A stretch of DNA of 64,000 nucleotides from Sitta carolinensis (Eukaryota; Chordata; Aves; Passeriformes; Sittidae): positions 20,029,649 to 20,093,648 of the forward strand of contig CM063291.1 of NCBI GenBank assembly GCA_032173965.1, in the 5' to 3' direction. Below, in pieces: positions 1 through 14,300 of the stretch. The notes under the pieces were generated by a model. The model was not told the origin of the DNA and made no database searches. It saw only the letters and a program-made list of their open reading frames with translations. Every line of letters starts with the position of its first letter. The first letter of the stretch is position 1. The position numbers and the translations under genes are program-made.

Positions 1-2135
1 TCTGGGAATTGTGCGCTTATCTGGCGCGCATCTAAGTGAAAAGACACTATTAATGCAACTTTCGTAATGTTTTTGTAGGGATGTTGCAAATATTTTCCGT
101 TTCCTTCAAGAGAGGTACTCTTTATTTGGGAATTTTTTTAATACATGGACCGGAATGTTGTATTTTAGCTCTGTATGGTATGACTTTGTTTTGAACAGAA
201 CAGTCACCTACCTGTCTGAGCACATCTGCAGTCCCTGACACCTTTGTTTTGGAAGCCAGAACATCTATATATAGAGTTTTTTTATCTGGGCTTTGGTGTG
301 TCACTGCAGACAGTAAACATTTGGATTAACAATAGCTTCTGTCTCTGACAGGTCTTACCTATCATCCTTTTCATGCCTGCATAGGGGTTAAGTGCAGATA
401 CAGCTGCTTTGCCTTCTTGACTCAAAGTATTTATTGGGTGCTACTGCTCACACTTTGATAAAGTCTGTATATTACCTAAACTCCTTCAGAGCTATTTGTT
501 TCTAAACTTTCTAGATTTATTATGCCCTTTCTCCACTGACCTAGCACAGTTCCACACCTATGTTTTGAAAATCATTATGTGCAATTTACACATGAGAAAA
601 TGAAGGTGCATGGAGATGAAGTAGCTTCATGTGTACTTATTGTTGTCATCAGCACCTTCTGTTTGTCAAGAGAACAAATCTGCCAGTGAGGAGCAGGAAT
701 GGAATTAAATGTTTGTGAGCTTAGAGTAGTTTGCTGTGCCTCTGGCTCTCAGTGCAGACTGCAAGCCTGACTTGAGGGAAGCTGCAAGTGTGTTGTAAAG
801 CACTGGTGTGGATCCAGCTATGGCTGATGTGTTCCTGTATTGCCTGCAACAGGTGCTCAGAGAGGCAGTTCCCAGACCTCTGAAGCAACTAAAATAGCAT
901 TGGAGAGGGATGTGATGCATGTTGTACTTTCGGACACTCCAAAACTGCTCTTTTTCAGCCACTGAGGTGGCAGGAAACAGCACAGATGCTAACTGAGCTT
1001 GCTTTACAGTTTTTGCTTTCCATAACGTTTAGTAAAATACAATTATGCTTATTAACTTGTATTAGGAATTACAAAAAGTACTGTTTTCTGTTACTTTTAA
1101 TTCTGACAAATCCCAAGCACTTTGGTCTGAAATTTTTTCACAAGCTCACTGTAGAATATTTTAACATTTTTTTATGCCTATGCTAAAAATATCACTTCCT
1201 TTATGAAAGTAAATCTAAGGAAAAGATGTTCTTAAAATATTATTGTACTGTTTTGTTCTTAAGTATGGGAACTGTTTGACGGAGGAGTCATGGGAGGGTT
1301 TGTGCTTTCCTCATGAGAATTCACTTGAATTTTGCCAACTTATAACCCCTAGATCCTCTAAGGAGTGTATTCATACCCAGCCTCTTGCAGGGTTTGCAAG
1401 AGCCAAGGAGTCTTTGAGGCAGACATGTCTTGTGAATGCCAGGGTCTGTCCCAGCCCTTGGCACCAGGGGTGAGAGCCAAGTGACATTTGTTGGTGCTCT
1501 GTGTCTTTGTCCTGTCAAAGAAGGGGGAAAAAAACACAGGGAGAAAAAAGTGGATGGTATAAAGAAGGGATGAGGAAGACAAGAGCAGAAGATGAAAAAC
1601 TGAACCATGGAAGCAGGGTGAGACAGGAGTGAGTGGAATGGACGCATTAAAACATGGGGTAGATGACAGAGGGAAAAACTGTGGGAAGAGGTGAGGAACA
1701 GGGACAGGATGTGGGAGAATAGCTGGAGGGGCAGGAGGGAGGGAAGAGTTATAATACACAAAAGGAGCTTGGATACTGAACAGGGGCAGAGGTTTCATAT
1801 CTTTTGTGTCTCTTTAGCTTTCTGATTTGCCAGCTGCTCTGTTAGCGCAGGGGGAAGTGCAGAGCTGAGCCCAGGCAAACAGATTCTTCTGGAACTGGGG
1901 GTATGCCTGCAACACACAGAACATCACCGTAATTCCGTATGGCGCTTTTATTCAAGATGCAGAACAAAGTATAAGAAATAAAGATTTCTCTTCTACATGG
2001 TATATTTGGTAATATGAAAATTGGAAAGACCTTCTTTCAAGAGCTGGGAAGTGCCAGAGTTGTGCCTAGTCCTGTGGTCTTCATTCAATCCTCTTGTCTT
2101 CCGGTACACAGTCACATAGTTTTTTTCAATTACAG
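1..2135. other. 5' flank or upstream intron of ACSBG1, no exon recognised
   Basis: This AT-rich stretch contains no exon I can support. The first ~70 residues expected for ACSBG1 are not visible here, so the upstream exons probably lie outside the window, or are too short or diverged to recognise. Positions ~1480-1760 are strongly purine-rich on the + strand, which opens long meaningless frames on the - strand. There is no CpG-rich promoter in this part. Confidence 0.5.
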
Positions 2136-2384
2136 ATTACCTTGACAATGGTGCTTTACTTTCCAGAGTCCCTGTGGACTTCTTTTGCTGATGGCAGAGT
2201 CAGACTGAGAATAGATAACTCATGCCCACAGTCTCCCATAACAGTTCATCAGATGTTCAAGGAGAGCCTGGAAAAATATGGATCCTTTAATGCTTTGGCC
2301 AGCAAAAAGAATGGAAAATGGGAGAAAATAACTTTTTCAGAATATTATTGCCTCTCTAGGAAAGCAGCCAAGAGCTTCTTGAAG
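2136..2384 (+). CDS. ACSBG1: ACSBG1 coding exon 1 of those visible
   Basis: The exon encodes ESLWTSFADGRVRLRI and continues to KAAKSFLK, matching the start of the conserved part of the bubblegum family. The acceptor used here is the cag ending at 2135. A second good acceptor ends at 2166 (ctttactttccag) and is also in frame, giving an exon that starts just before the SLW residues. An ATG at 2148 lies between the two. The donor is aag|gtaggt. The 5' boundary is therefore uncertain by 31 nt. Confidence 0.88.
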
Positions 2385-5300
2385 GTAGGTACAGGAAGCA
2401 AAACCAATGCCTTTAATCCTTTTGTCTCTTTTAAAAACCCGAAAAACAAATTAACAAAAAAACCCAATCCCAAACCCCACAATATATAAGAGGCTTTTTG
2501 CATTACTTGAAGATCAGTAATCATAATATTTGTTGAAATGACAATGATGAAAATGAGTTTTGGTCAGAGGTAACTGCTGTCAGGGAACCCTGACTGCAAG
2601 CGAGGAGCTGCTGTGTTGCACTGCATCTCTGGGACATGGGTGCAGAGCCTAGCATGAGTCCTTAAGATCAAAAAAGAAAATAGGGAAAACTACTATCAGG
2701 AATTTGGTGAGATAAAGACAATCTTTAAAACATTCCAAATATAGGGCAATATTAGTACTCATTATGCTCTTATTCATATTGAAATATTCTGAGTCTTGGG
2801 CCTTTCTGGACAGCAGAGTTCGACCATACAGGAGAAGGTAGTGGAAAATTCAAATCCTGTTAATTGCTGATAAATACCAGGTTTGCTATGAGTACCACAA
2901 TGTGCCTTCACATGCCTTGTCAATACCATAATAATAAATCAGGTGTTTCCATGGTTTGTATTTTTATGTATGTTTCTCTCCCATGGCATATATTATATAA
3001 CCTTATATATATTATTTTTAAGCTTGGTCTTCAACGATTCCATAGCGTAGCAATCCTTGGATTTAATTCTCCAGAATGGTTCATCTCAGCTGTCGGAGCT
3101 ATTTTTGCTGGGTAAGATATTTTGGGGGGTTAATTTTTGAGGAGGATTTGGGGGATTTCTGTTTTCCTAGGTCTGGACATGTATCAAGTCAGTATTTTGT
3201 GTCATATCTTGGAAGTTGTGTTGTGACTGATTAGCACATTCAGCAACCTGCTGGAGTCTTACATCCCAAATAGTCCAGACAGTCATAAATGGATCCTGTT
3301 TGCCATAGGCTTAACCATGATAGTCACACAGAAGTTGTATAGGATCTTTTCAATGGTAGATGTGGGAAACAGATGAGAATCACAGTTTTATATTAATGAT
3401 AGTAATATACTATTAATTATATCTACAGTAAGATGTATTTATGCAGATGAAGTAACATATTAATATTAACTACCCTGATTTCTTCTGTCCTGTACCTGTT
3501 AATTTGGATTTTACTTCTTAAATTGTAAAATTAAACACAGCTTGAACAAAAAAAGGACATATACAATACAGTGGGTATTTTTTTACCACTTTCTGAGCTA
3601 AGTCCTGTGTAACCTTAAGTGGGTTAAAACACTTGAGTCCTAGCCTACAGCATCTTCTAATGAATAGTTCAGAAATTAGTTTTTGCAGTGTGCATAAATC
3701 AGAGATTCATGTATATCTGAATATGTGAAACAAACATTAGAGCTGTCCTGCTGTTTGCTTCCGCATCTTCATACCCCTTCAGGTTTCTTCTGATCTTTGA
3801 TTATTATTTTCTTTTGATTCTACATGCATGTATGTGTGTGTGTATGCATATAAATATATGTTTTTATGTATATACATTTTTGATGCAGAGGAATTGTCAC
3901 AGGAATATATACAACCAGTTCTCCAGAAGCCTGTCACTACATTGCTCATGACAGCAAGACTAATATCATGGTTGTGGAAAATCAGAAACAGATGGACAAG
4001 ATAATGCAGGTATAAGGTGGCTGAATGATTACTGAAAAGCCACAATTTTTCATTTCTCGATGCTGTACTGGTTCCAGATACCATGTACACTCTCTATATC
4101 GTGAAACCTTTCTTTGTGAAGTGTGTGTTGTTACTCAGAAATCTGGTATCTGATGTTAGAGCTTGTTAGTGGCTCTGACCCTCTGCAGTGTTTGTGGCTC
4201 CAGCAGAGAGCTTACTGGATGGTTCACTTCAGGCTTATCTGAAAAAACCCACATTTTGATCCTGTGTTTTTACTGTCACTACCTGATCCTGTTTGGAAAA
4301 GCACAGTCCACTTGAATGGAAGAAATTATGCTGATGCAGGTTTGTAAAGATCTGCCATTTAACTGTTAAGGATATCAGTGTTCAGCATTTCCTCTTTCCA
4401 AGGTATCATCTTTTCCTGCTTGTAATATCAGCCATTAAGGCTCTTGAGTTTACTGCACTTTGGTAGCATCGTGGTTAATGAGACAGACCTTAAGTGAGAA
4501 AGCAAGAGCCTCCTTAAGTGAACAGTCTCAGTTTTGACAGAACCCTTGGACAGCTGAGCCTACCTTTCAGCAACAGTGCCAGATGGAAAGACCAATTTGA
4601 TGGCAAGGTGTCTTGGGAGAGGAACACAGGCAGCTCTTGGGGAGGGCTTGTCTGTCTGTCAGGTATTGAGGGAGGCCTGTGGACTCATCAAACTTGCACC
4701 AAATGGCACCGTTTGCTGAAGCAGGAGGGCCCTCCCTGATGGAGCTTTCTGCCAAAATCCTGTACCTGCAAGAGAGAAAATATGCAGTGTTTTTTCCAAA
4801 TGTATTTGATATAAGTTGTTCATTAATTACTTTGTTGTAAGTAGTTGTAGTTGTTGCAACTTGTTGTAAGTTGTTGTAGTTGTGCTTTATAGCACAATAT
4901 GGAGGAAGAGAGATTTTTTGGAAGTATTCTATAAAAACACAGTCAGACAAGCCTTGCAGTGTCATTCCACAATACCAGGCTATGGTAACAGGCCATGGTG
5001 AACATGGAAAGAAGAATCCAAATGGAACAACTCGAGGGGTTTGGTTCATACACATTATGTAAAATATGATAACTCTGGCCAGCACTGCTTTATGCAGCAG
5101 AGGTTTTTTTTGAAACTTTTTTTTCTGGAACCCAAGACTGAAATAATAACATCTCAATTGCTATCCTTCCAATAATACGTGTATATACTGTCTGCCATCA
5201 AGCCACTGCTTTTTTATTGGCAAAATTCAGTTCAAATTGAGATTAATTGAAAGGTGTTTGTGAGGGTTGGGGTCCTACAGAATTCAGTGAAATCAGTGCT

Positions 5301-8300
5301 TCCTGCAGGCCATGAAAAGCACACAACCACTGCCATCTGCCTGTAAGCCTGCAGCTTTATATTTTTATTTATCCTTACAATGTGCATACAGCTTCCTCTG
5401 CTTTTTTCCTTAGGGAAGTAGAACTTTTTTTAGCACTTGAACATCCTTTTTTTGCTGACAGTCTTTATCTCTGTTGGTTATCACAAGCCAGGGTCAGCTT
5501 CTAGCTTGACCTGCACTGTTCCTTTATGTACTCTTATGCATTATGAGAAGGGATACTGAGGAGCCATTTCTGGTATATTTTTTTCATTTTTTCAAACCTT
5601 TTGACTGAAACCAGATTTCTTGGAGCAGACTGTGTAGTCTGAGTAGACTATGTAGTTCCCTCCTCCTTCCCCCCACCTCTAGTGAGCTAGTTGGTGGTGA
5701 GTTTAAGGGAGTATATTTGGAGGTGGAGAAAAATGGGAGGGTTTTGTGCCTCTCAAGCCATTACAGTTTTGGCAGCATTAGAGTGGATAAAAGCCCACAC
5801 AAGATATGAATAATAAATAATATTTTTGTTTTAAAATATGCAATAGATCTGGAATCGCTTGCCACACTTGAAGGCTGTGGTTCTATATAAGGACTCCATT
5901 GCAGACCGACATCCAAATTTGTACACGGTGAGTGAATACTAGAACAGAGGCATAACCAAATAATGCAAGGGGTTATACCTGTGTATTACCAGTTAATATA
6001 TGGGGTATTATTTATTTGATAAATTTCTACTGTGATTATCTACCATTTAGAATGCTGTGTTCCAGCAAACACATTCAAAAGCTTTATCAGCTTTTTCTGT
6101 TTAATTTACCTTTGTTACTTCACATTTAAAAAAAGAGCTACCTTGCTTTACTCTCTGTCTCATGTCTTCCTGGTCTTTAATTTGACTGAGTTATTAAAAC
6201 ATCTGTAGGTTTTAGTTGGGAATGTGTACTCTCAAATGATTAAAAATAAAAGTTGCTCCCTGGTGCCTGCGAATTTGGTAATTTTTTTTAAAATCCAGTA
6301 TTTTAACTATAGACTATAGATCTTCAGATTTTAGGCTGAAAAACTTCAAATGCGGAAAAACCATATAGAAGAGAAATATAATGTATTCAGTATATAAAAA
6401 TATAATGAACAGTGAACAACACTTTTAAATACTTGCAATTTTGATGATCTGATAAGAAAAAAGTATTCTGTGCTTTTTTGTTTGTCTTACATGTAATTTA
6501 ATGATAAACTGTTACTGTTCAGTACGGTACATACTGGGTTATAGTATGCCTTGCATCTTGTGCAATAAAAATGCTAATACAAATATGATCTTACTATTTT
6601 AAGAGATTAGGTGCTAGCATTTAATTCTTGAACAATTCGCACTTAGTGAAATCTAAATGTGTGAGAATTGCTGTATTTTTAAACACTTGTTCAGTGTTCA
6701 GGTGTCACGTTGGACATTTTCTCAGGGTGTACGGTAGCTGTGAGTGTTTGACAGTTGCCATAGTTTTTCATCTAAAGGAAAAGTCAGAGACCTCCAGAGG
6801 CAGAAATGGTTGTTGTTGTGGGGCAATGCAGAGCCAACCACCAGCCCACATGGTGTTTGATTGAAAGGGTTTTGTGCCGTGTGATGAGTGGCAGCAGGGG
6901 CAGAGCTGGCTGAGCAGTGCATGTTTCCAGAAGGCAAATGCAGAGTCAGGAGTGTAGGAGTGTGGTGTGACTGTTTCTGTATCTTCCACACTCCCTGGAA
7001 TGCCAACACCGTCTGTTGCAGGTGCTGTTCAGTAAACAAAGCCTGGGCAACAGATTCTCAGTAATCAATGCATTCCCTGTGGGAATACAGTAAGGTCAGG
7101 AAAGCAGGCACAACTGCTTAGCGACATACAAACAATTACATCCTTCATACCACCAGGCTTTCCAGGAACTTGTAAAATCGATGCAGACACATTCTGTGGG
7201 AAGGGATAGAATGTGACAAATCCATTACTTAATACAGAGCTGTGCAGTGCCTCTCTTTTCAGAGATGTTGTTTGTTGGAAGAAAGTATAAAACTGATGAA
7301 TAATCCTTAGGACAGCCTTGCCACCCAAGAAAAGGAGGTTAAGGTGCCACAGAGGGCGACTACTATAATCTTAGTATCCCAGTGGCAATGCCAAAGGTCT
7401 GAAAGAAGAAATAAACTACCCTCAAGCAGAGGCTCTCCTTTTTTACCTCTGTTTTGCTCATCATCCCCATTACTGCTTTGTGGTCCTAGATATAGCTCCA
7501 AGAAATCACTGAAAAATGAAGATTCTGCACCTTGCATTTAAATAACGCACTTCTGTAGCACCGTAAGAATCACATGATTGCAATGGGAAACTTGACAGTT
7601 TGGTAGTCAATTATCTTCAAAAATGCTGTGATACTCAAGTTTCCGATTAGCTTTGCAATCAATGTTACACTTCACACGGGGTGTGCAACAGAAGTGTCAG
7701 GGAGCAACCCATAATATACAGAGGAGCAGGTTCAGGATTCTTGTAGGCCAATTTGTGTGGCACAAAAGCCCAGTGTCAGAAAGGTTTTATCTCACTCGAG
7801 AATGAGCCAAATTTGAATGGAAGTTGTGACCGGCATCATATGCCGTTTCCTATAAAAGACCACACAATTTGGGCAAACATTCACACATCTAGATAACGAT
7901 GCTTTTTCAAAGAAGCTTTCATTCAATTGCTTTATAGTTATGTAGTGTACAATGAATTATAGATGAGCTGTCACAAGTGTACTCTTAAAAATGATGCATC
8001 CAGATTCCTTTAAATAATACTCAAAGTCATTCTTACAGTGTGAGAGTGTAACATAGTTTTATCCTCTATGACTTATCTGTAGTATCCACATTGGAGGAGG
8101 AACAGTATTACTATTCCTTTTTAGACTTTGAAAAGACTCATGGCAGCACAATTTTAGATAATCTGTTTGCAATTCACACGTTAAGCTCTAAGACAGACTC
8201 ACCATATTTCTTCCATAGCCAAGGTCTGGGGAAACTTGCCTTGGACATGTGTTCAGAACAAGGCACAGAAATGTCCTAATATTTTTGAGACAGGAGAGAT

Positions 8301-11300
8301 TCAGTAGCATGTCAATTTGTAAGAAGCCACTTGGGATCCTGTATTTTCTGTTCCATGTTCTAGATGGAAGAGTTTCTGGAGCTGGGAGGTGATGTCTCTG
8401 ACAGTACTTTGGATGACATTATTAACTCCCAGAAGCCGAATCAGTGCTGTGTTCTGATATACACCTCCGGAACAACTGGGAAGCCAAAAGGAGCCATGCT
8501 GAGTCATGACAACGTAGGTGCTTTAGGCTCTTCCTGTTATAGAGAAACAGCAAAGGGTGAGGATATTTATTCCTGTGGTTTGAAATGGCTGGTACATCCT
8601 AGAGCCCTGAAATGCTTTTGCTTTTACAGCCTGAATAGTGTGCTGCAAAGCAATGTCCAGAGTGCAGTCAGCTGTTTCTGGTAAAGTACAAGCAAGGTAA
8701 AGAATCAAACTCCATTCAAACAGCACTTCACAAAGTTGAAAAGTTCTTTATGACTATGAAGTTTTTATTCACTGTATTTCTTGTGAGTGCTAATGCATGA
8801 ATTCATAAATACAATTCACAGATTGCCATAAAGTCTCTCAAGTGATGTCATAGGTCACTGTGAAATGAACATATTATATACATCAGCCAGCTACTATCAA
8901 AACAGTCTGATGGACCACTTTTGCAGGTTTTATTAAAATTGGGGGTGAACGTGTGGGTTTTTTACTTTGGTGGTTTTTGTTCCTGGACTTGTATGTGGGT
9001 TTCTATGTCTGTCACTGGAGGGTAATATAGCTCCAGTGCTCAGTGCTGACACTGACAGTGGCCCTACCTGCCTTCCTGCAAACAGAAAATTTCCAGTTAT
9101 AGACAAGAGCAAAGTTGCTCACTAAAAGGACTTTCCACAGAGATATGCTTGCAAAGATACATAGTTGGTGGCCGAGCAGGAGTGGAAGGTGATAGGGAGC
9201 CTTTCTGAATACGTAGATAATCTGTGAAAAGACATGGTCTAAGTTGAGGCCTCACCCCTTAAAATAAAGCAGAAATTATTGCAGACATGCACAATGTGAA
9301 AATAGCAATTCACCCAATTGTAGGGAATTAGTGCAGTAGTCCCTGGAAGCAGAAATAATGAACTTGGGAGACAAAAAGATTGATTTGATGTTGCAAATCT
9401 GTGCTCTTCTATCTCAAAGGAGTCTGGTGTCATTTCCATGCCATCTGCCAAACTATTCTTGGCTGCTGATCACAAACAGGCTATTTTTATGTTGACAAAC
9501 GGTGGAAAACATGCCTTGTCTGTAGCTCTGCTGCTGCCTTCTTTAGTCAAAGATGTTTGCCACTGTTCATGTGCAAAAACAGTGCTGAATCAGACCTGCA
9601 TGACCTTCACAGATCTGCTGTGAGTGTTCCTGTGTGCTGTGAGGCTTGGAGGAAAAGCAATTAATTCAAACATATCTTGAAGACATCCTGTTCTTCCTAC
9701 TGTGTGAGTCTCCTACAGCTGCTTGTCCAGTGCTGCCACCTAAACTTGGATGATCTGGCCTGGCAGCACACTGCTCCTTCAAACCCTCTCTTGAGAATCT
9801 CTATTTCCTTAGGCCAAGCCTACACGTGTACTTTCTCATTTATTATAAAGGAGCTGGCAGGAACATGCTGTGATAACAGGAATACATGTTATTTGTGTCT
9901 GGACTCTCCCATCTTGAATACTCTCATTCCTGTATCCAGCACCACCCAGTTTAGATTACAGACTCCTCTGAGAAAGAGCTGTTTCTTTTTGTTGCTTGGG
10001 GTTTTCTGGTTTGCTTGGGGTTTGGGTTTTTGGTTTGGGGTTTTTTTTTGGGGGGGTGTTTGATTTTTATACACATATATCTTCTCTACTGTCTCTCACT
10101 CCATCACATATGTTTATGGGTCTTCCGTACACTTTGTTCTGATGATGAAGAATGCATATTTAGCATCCTTGAACTGCATCATCTGAGATAAAGTGGGAAA
10201 TGGGAAGGAGGGAGAAACATCATCCAGGTTTGCTAAGTCAAGCAACAAAACTTCAAAACTTTTCATGTATATGCTGCCTCTCATGTGAGGGGTGGGTTTC
10301 TGTGTGTCACTTGGGAACCACTGCAGTGAATATCCCAGAGGTTTCCAGAGGAGCAGAGTGCAGCTGCTGTCTTCCTCCTGAGTGCTTAGCCAGGGGATGA
10401 TCAGTACCAGGCAATGAGCTTATGGCTGATACTAAATTAGCCTTTGAGCTGACTGATCACTGAGTATTTATTGTTCTTTTTCTAACTTGCAGATACAGCA
10501 TTGGTGGAATGTGCCAGTTTAATAGAAAGCCTGCAGAGGTGGAGAGTTGCAAAGAAAGGGACAGATCAATTTGTTTCTTGTCCATCCAGCCCATGACTGC
10601 CTGGTTCAGTATGTTGCTAAGCCATGGGGAGCTGCTAGTGTTCACGGCCTAGTCAAGCAGTACAAATGCTGTATTTACTTTCGTTATCTGCTCTTCTGTA
10701 TTGCTGCAAAGGTCATCTGGCTTTTGACAGTGTCCCCAGGGAACTGACTGGTGTGTGGTCAATATTGCAATGTATTTCTGTGAGCACAGATTTTTCACAG
10801 TTTCGTTAGTGTATAGCAGGAGGATCCTTAGTTTGTGTTAAGAGGAAAAAAGGAAAAAAAACAAACAAAAACCCCCACCATACCTAATTTGTTTATTTAT
10901 TTAAACAGATAACTTGGACATCAGCCCATTGCAGCAGAGCAGGAGGTATGCAACCTGCAGAGGTCCAGCAGGAGTCTATAGTCAGTTATCTCCCACTCAG
11001 CCACATAGCTGCACAGATCTATGACCTGTGGACTGGAATCAAATGGGGAGAGCAAGTTTACTTTGCTGAGCCAGATGCTCTAAAGGTACCTTGTCTTGCA
11101 TTACATCTAATTAAGATTGCACTTCTTTCTCTTAGAAAACATCCCAAGGAGAGAATACGATATTTGGAAAGTGGTAGAGGATGAAGAGTGAGAGTCTATA
11201 ATTGTAAGAGTTGTTGAAAAGTAAACCTCAATGTATTTGTGATCCAGTACTCTAGATTATAATTAAAATATATAATTCATATCCATAAAGATTTTTTAAG

Positions 11301-14300
11301 GCAAAAGAAATATAAGCAGTTTTTGGAGAAAAGGGAGGCAGGAGGAACAAAACCATGTGTGTTTTTCCTCCTTGTGTACGTACCTCCCCCGATGTGTCAG
11401 ACCTGACACAAGTTCGTGCATATGGCTGACCGAAGTGGATTTAGCAGCCCTCCTTTATTTCCTTCATATTTAGTGATATTCTACAGAGCTAAGCATTTAG
11501 GTTTTACTTCACCAAACCTCTTTATCTCTGCTGTGTGCCTTTTGTTGAAATTATTTCATTATTATAACAGGGCAGCTTGATCAACACGCTAAAAGAAGTG
11601 CAGCCAACATCTCACATGGGAGTTCCCCGAGTATGGGAGAAAATCATGGAGAAGTTAAAGGATGCTTCTGCTCAGTCAGGATTTATGAAGAAGAAAATTC
11701 TGTCCTGGGCTATGTCACTTAGCTTAGAGAGGAACCTGAATGGCTCAGACAGGTATGTAGTAAAATGAGTGAGATTTCCAGCCACCTTGAAGTAGCAATT
11801 TTCTTGTAATAAACCATGAAGCCTCAGTGAGACTCTGTATAAGTGGGTAAAATTTGGCTTGGCAACACAGCAAATGCAGTGCAAGGAGGAGGGTGTAGTT
11901 ATCAATTATTATTGATGTCAATTTTTCACAAGTGTGAAATTTCTTATGCAGAATGGTATTCCAAAAGATCATTCTATGGTATTCCTTTGCTCATCTTACC
12001 ATTCAGCTTCTCAGATAGATCTTGCAAATTTCAGGTTTCAATAGTGTAGGTTCTCCAAGACACATTTAACCGATAAAAAATAAGGAATACAAGAGCTGTG
12101 TTGTATACAGTATGTTTCTGTAGATTCATATGTATTTGTTGAACTCAGATACCTCAGGAGTTGGAGATAGGAAAGCTCCAAAGGTAGGAGAAATGAAAGA
12201 CACTGAATAAATGAAAGAAGGATGAATGTGTCACCTTACTCATATTCTAACTTTTGTCAACATGCAAAACCAAATAACAAATACACCTCCAAACAAAATC
12301 TGTGCCTGATTTTGTTTTGAAAACTTCCTAGGTTGCTCTTACTTACTTGTGTATTTTGTACTCAGCAGTGATCTAAAGCAGCTCTGGACAAGATTAGCAG
12401 ACTACTTAGTGCTTGCAAAAATCCGCAATGCACTGGGGCTTTCCTCCTGTCAGAAGCACTTTTCTGGTGCTGCTCCTCTCAATACAGAAACACTGTATTT
12501 CTTCTTGGGTCTGAACATCACCCTGTATGAGGCCTATGGGATGAGTGAGACCACAGGCCCACATTGCCTGTCTGGGCCTTACATTTACAGGCAGCACAGG
12601 TAATTTTGCTTTTATTACTATTTTTTAATATTACCTGTTTCATTTTATCTATGAAAAGTGTATTTAGTAAAGTCAGCAAAGATAGTAGGGATTATTTTAT
12701 TTCCCCTGAGTGCATTCCCACTCTGTTGTGCCTTTGGGAGTCAGAATAATTTCCAGGTCAGAATTTGAACACATTGACTCCATAGCACACTGTGCCAGAA
12801 GCACTGAAACTGAGCTACAGCATTATAGCCAAGCACAGTGACTACATCTGACATATAACCTATCCCTGGCCCAGGGGAGACCAAGACCTCAAGACCAAAA
12901 ATGGTTTTGTGCCTGAAGATAAGGGGGGGAAAGCAGCAAGCACAGGCCAAGACAAACTGCCAGAAAGTGCTCAAGACACCCTGACAGATCTGCCCTAGTG
13001 AAGGAGTATTCCATGGCTGTTGGACAGTTACAGCACCGTGATGTTTGCAGTCACAAATACTTTGACAGTTTCAGGGATTTGGCATATTGGCCAGCTTATC
13101 AGTATTATGTTTGATGTTTCTGTGATCCTTGTGGGGTTTTTCTGCTCTTCTCTGGTAGCTGTGGTAAACCAGCACCTGGATGCAGAGTGAAACTGATGGA
13201 CAAAGATACAGAAGGCAATGGAGAAATCTGTTTCTGGGGAAGGACTGTTTTCATGGGTTATTTAAATATGGAAGACAGAACAAAAGAAGCCTTTGATGAG
13301 GAGGGGTGGCTGCGTTCTGGAGATTTAGGAAAGCTAGACAAAGATGGCTTTCTCTATGTCACTGGAAGAATTAAAGGTAATAGGCAAAATCTTGCTCTCG
13401 GTTTATGGTAAATGTTCAGCACTATTCAGTCATCTGTCAGATGTGGTCCACCTAATGAAGTGTCTTTCCTCTAATGCCGGCAGCATTGCCCTAACAGGAG
13501 GGTAAAATAAGCCCTCCTATGAGAAAATCACAGTGTGCTCTGTGTTCAGGGAAGGTTTCCCTCCAGTCTGTAGTAGGTGGAGATGATTCAGATCCTACAA
13601 TGAGTCTTTTCATCTCCCAGACCTTTACTCAGTATTCATTACAATTAGCAATATAAACTCCTAACACAGGTTTAATGTGTCTTGTTTGATTTGAATAATA
13701 TAATTAAGCTGTCCAGTCTCCCTTTGAATCTCACCAAAGTGTCTTAATCGCACATTAGAATGTTGAGGCAGGAAGGAGATGCACCCTCTGTTACACAAAA
13801 GTTGTTGCTGTCAGTCAGAGGTCGGATCCTCTGGTGCCTTAGGTGAAGTGTTTGCAGAGACCAGAGCTGAAGCTTGAGAGCAGAAAGGAAAGCTGCAGCT
13901 GAAGCAATTCACTTAGGTGTTACTACAGGACACTGGCTGAAGGCTCACGAGACCAAGACAGTCACTTGCTGACTTGGAGTCTTTCTTCATGATGCATATG
14001 CAGACAGTGGGATTGGTCACAGGCAAGATGTAACTGAGGAAGATTTAAGAATCGAGTAAATATCGTCTTAGATCATAAGATGAATCACTAGGGAGATAAC
14101 ACAGATGAGTGAATTTGTCACAGGTGGCATCACGTCCTGCTAGGAATCAGGACTGAAGTTGGTACTATTAATAGCCTGCATCAAATGCAGCTGTCTTGAT
14201 TTTAACTTGTTTTCTTGTCTAATTTATTTTCTTTTAGCATGGCAGTAACAACCCCTTGTCTCAATCCATAACATTTGTGTTTCTCTAACATCTATCTTGA

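Noticed and set aside
1321..1798. Two overlapping ~146-codon frames on the - strand, rich in Pro, Ser, Phe and Leu
   Set aside because: They are produced by a purine-rich stretch on the + strand that lacks stop-prone composition; there is no family signature and two frames are open at once.
1838..1866. A gttagcgcag segment resembling part of a tRNA D-arm region
   Set aside because: Only ~10-12 bases match; no anticodon stem, T-arm or acceptor pairing follows.
4825..4882. ttgttgtaagttgttgtag imperfect repeat
   Set aside because: A very short local duplication of T/G triplets with no further structure.
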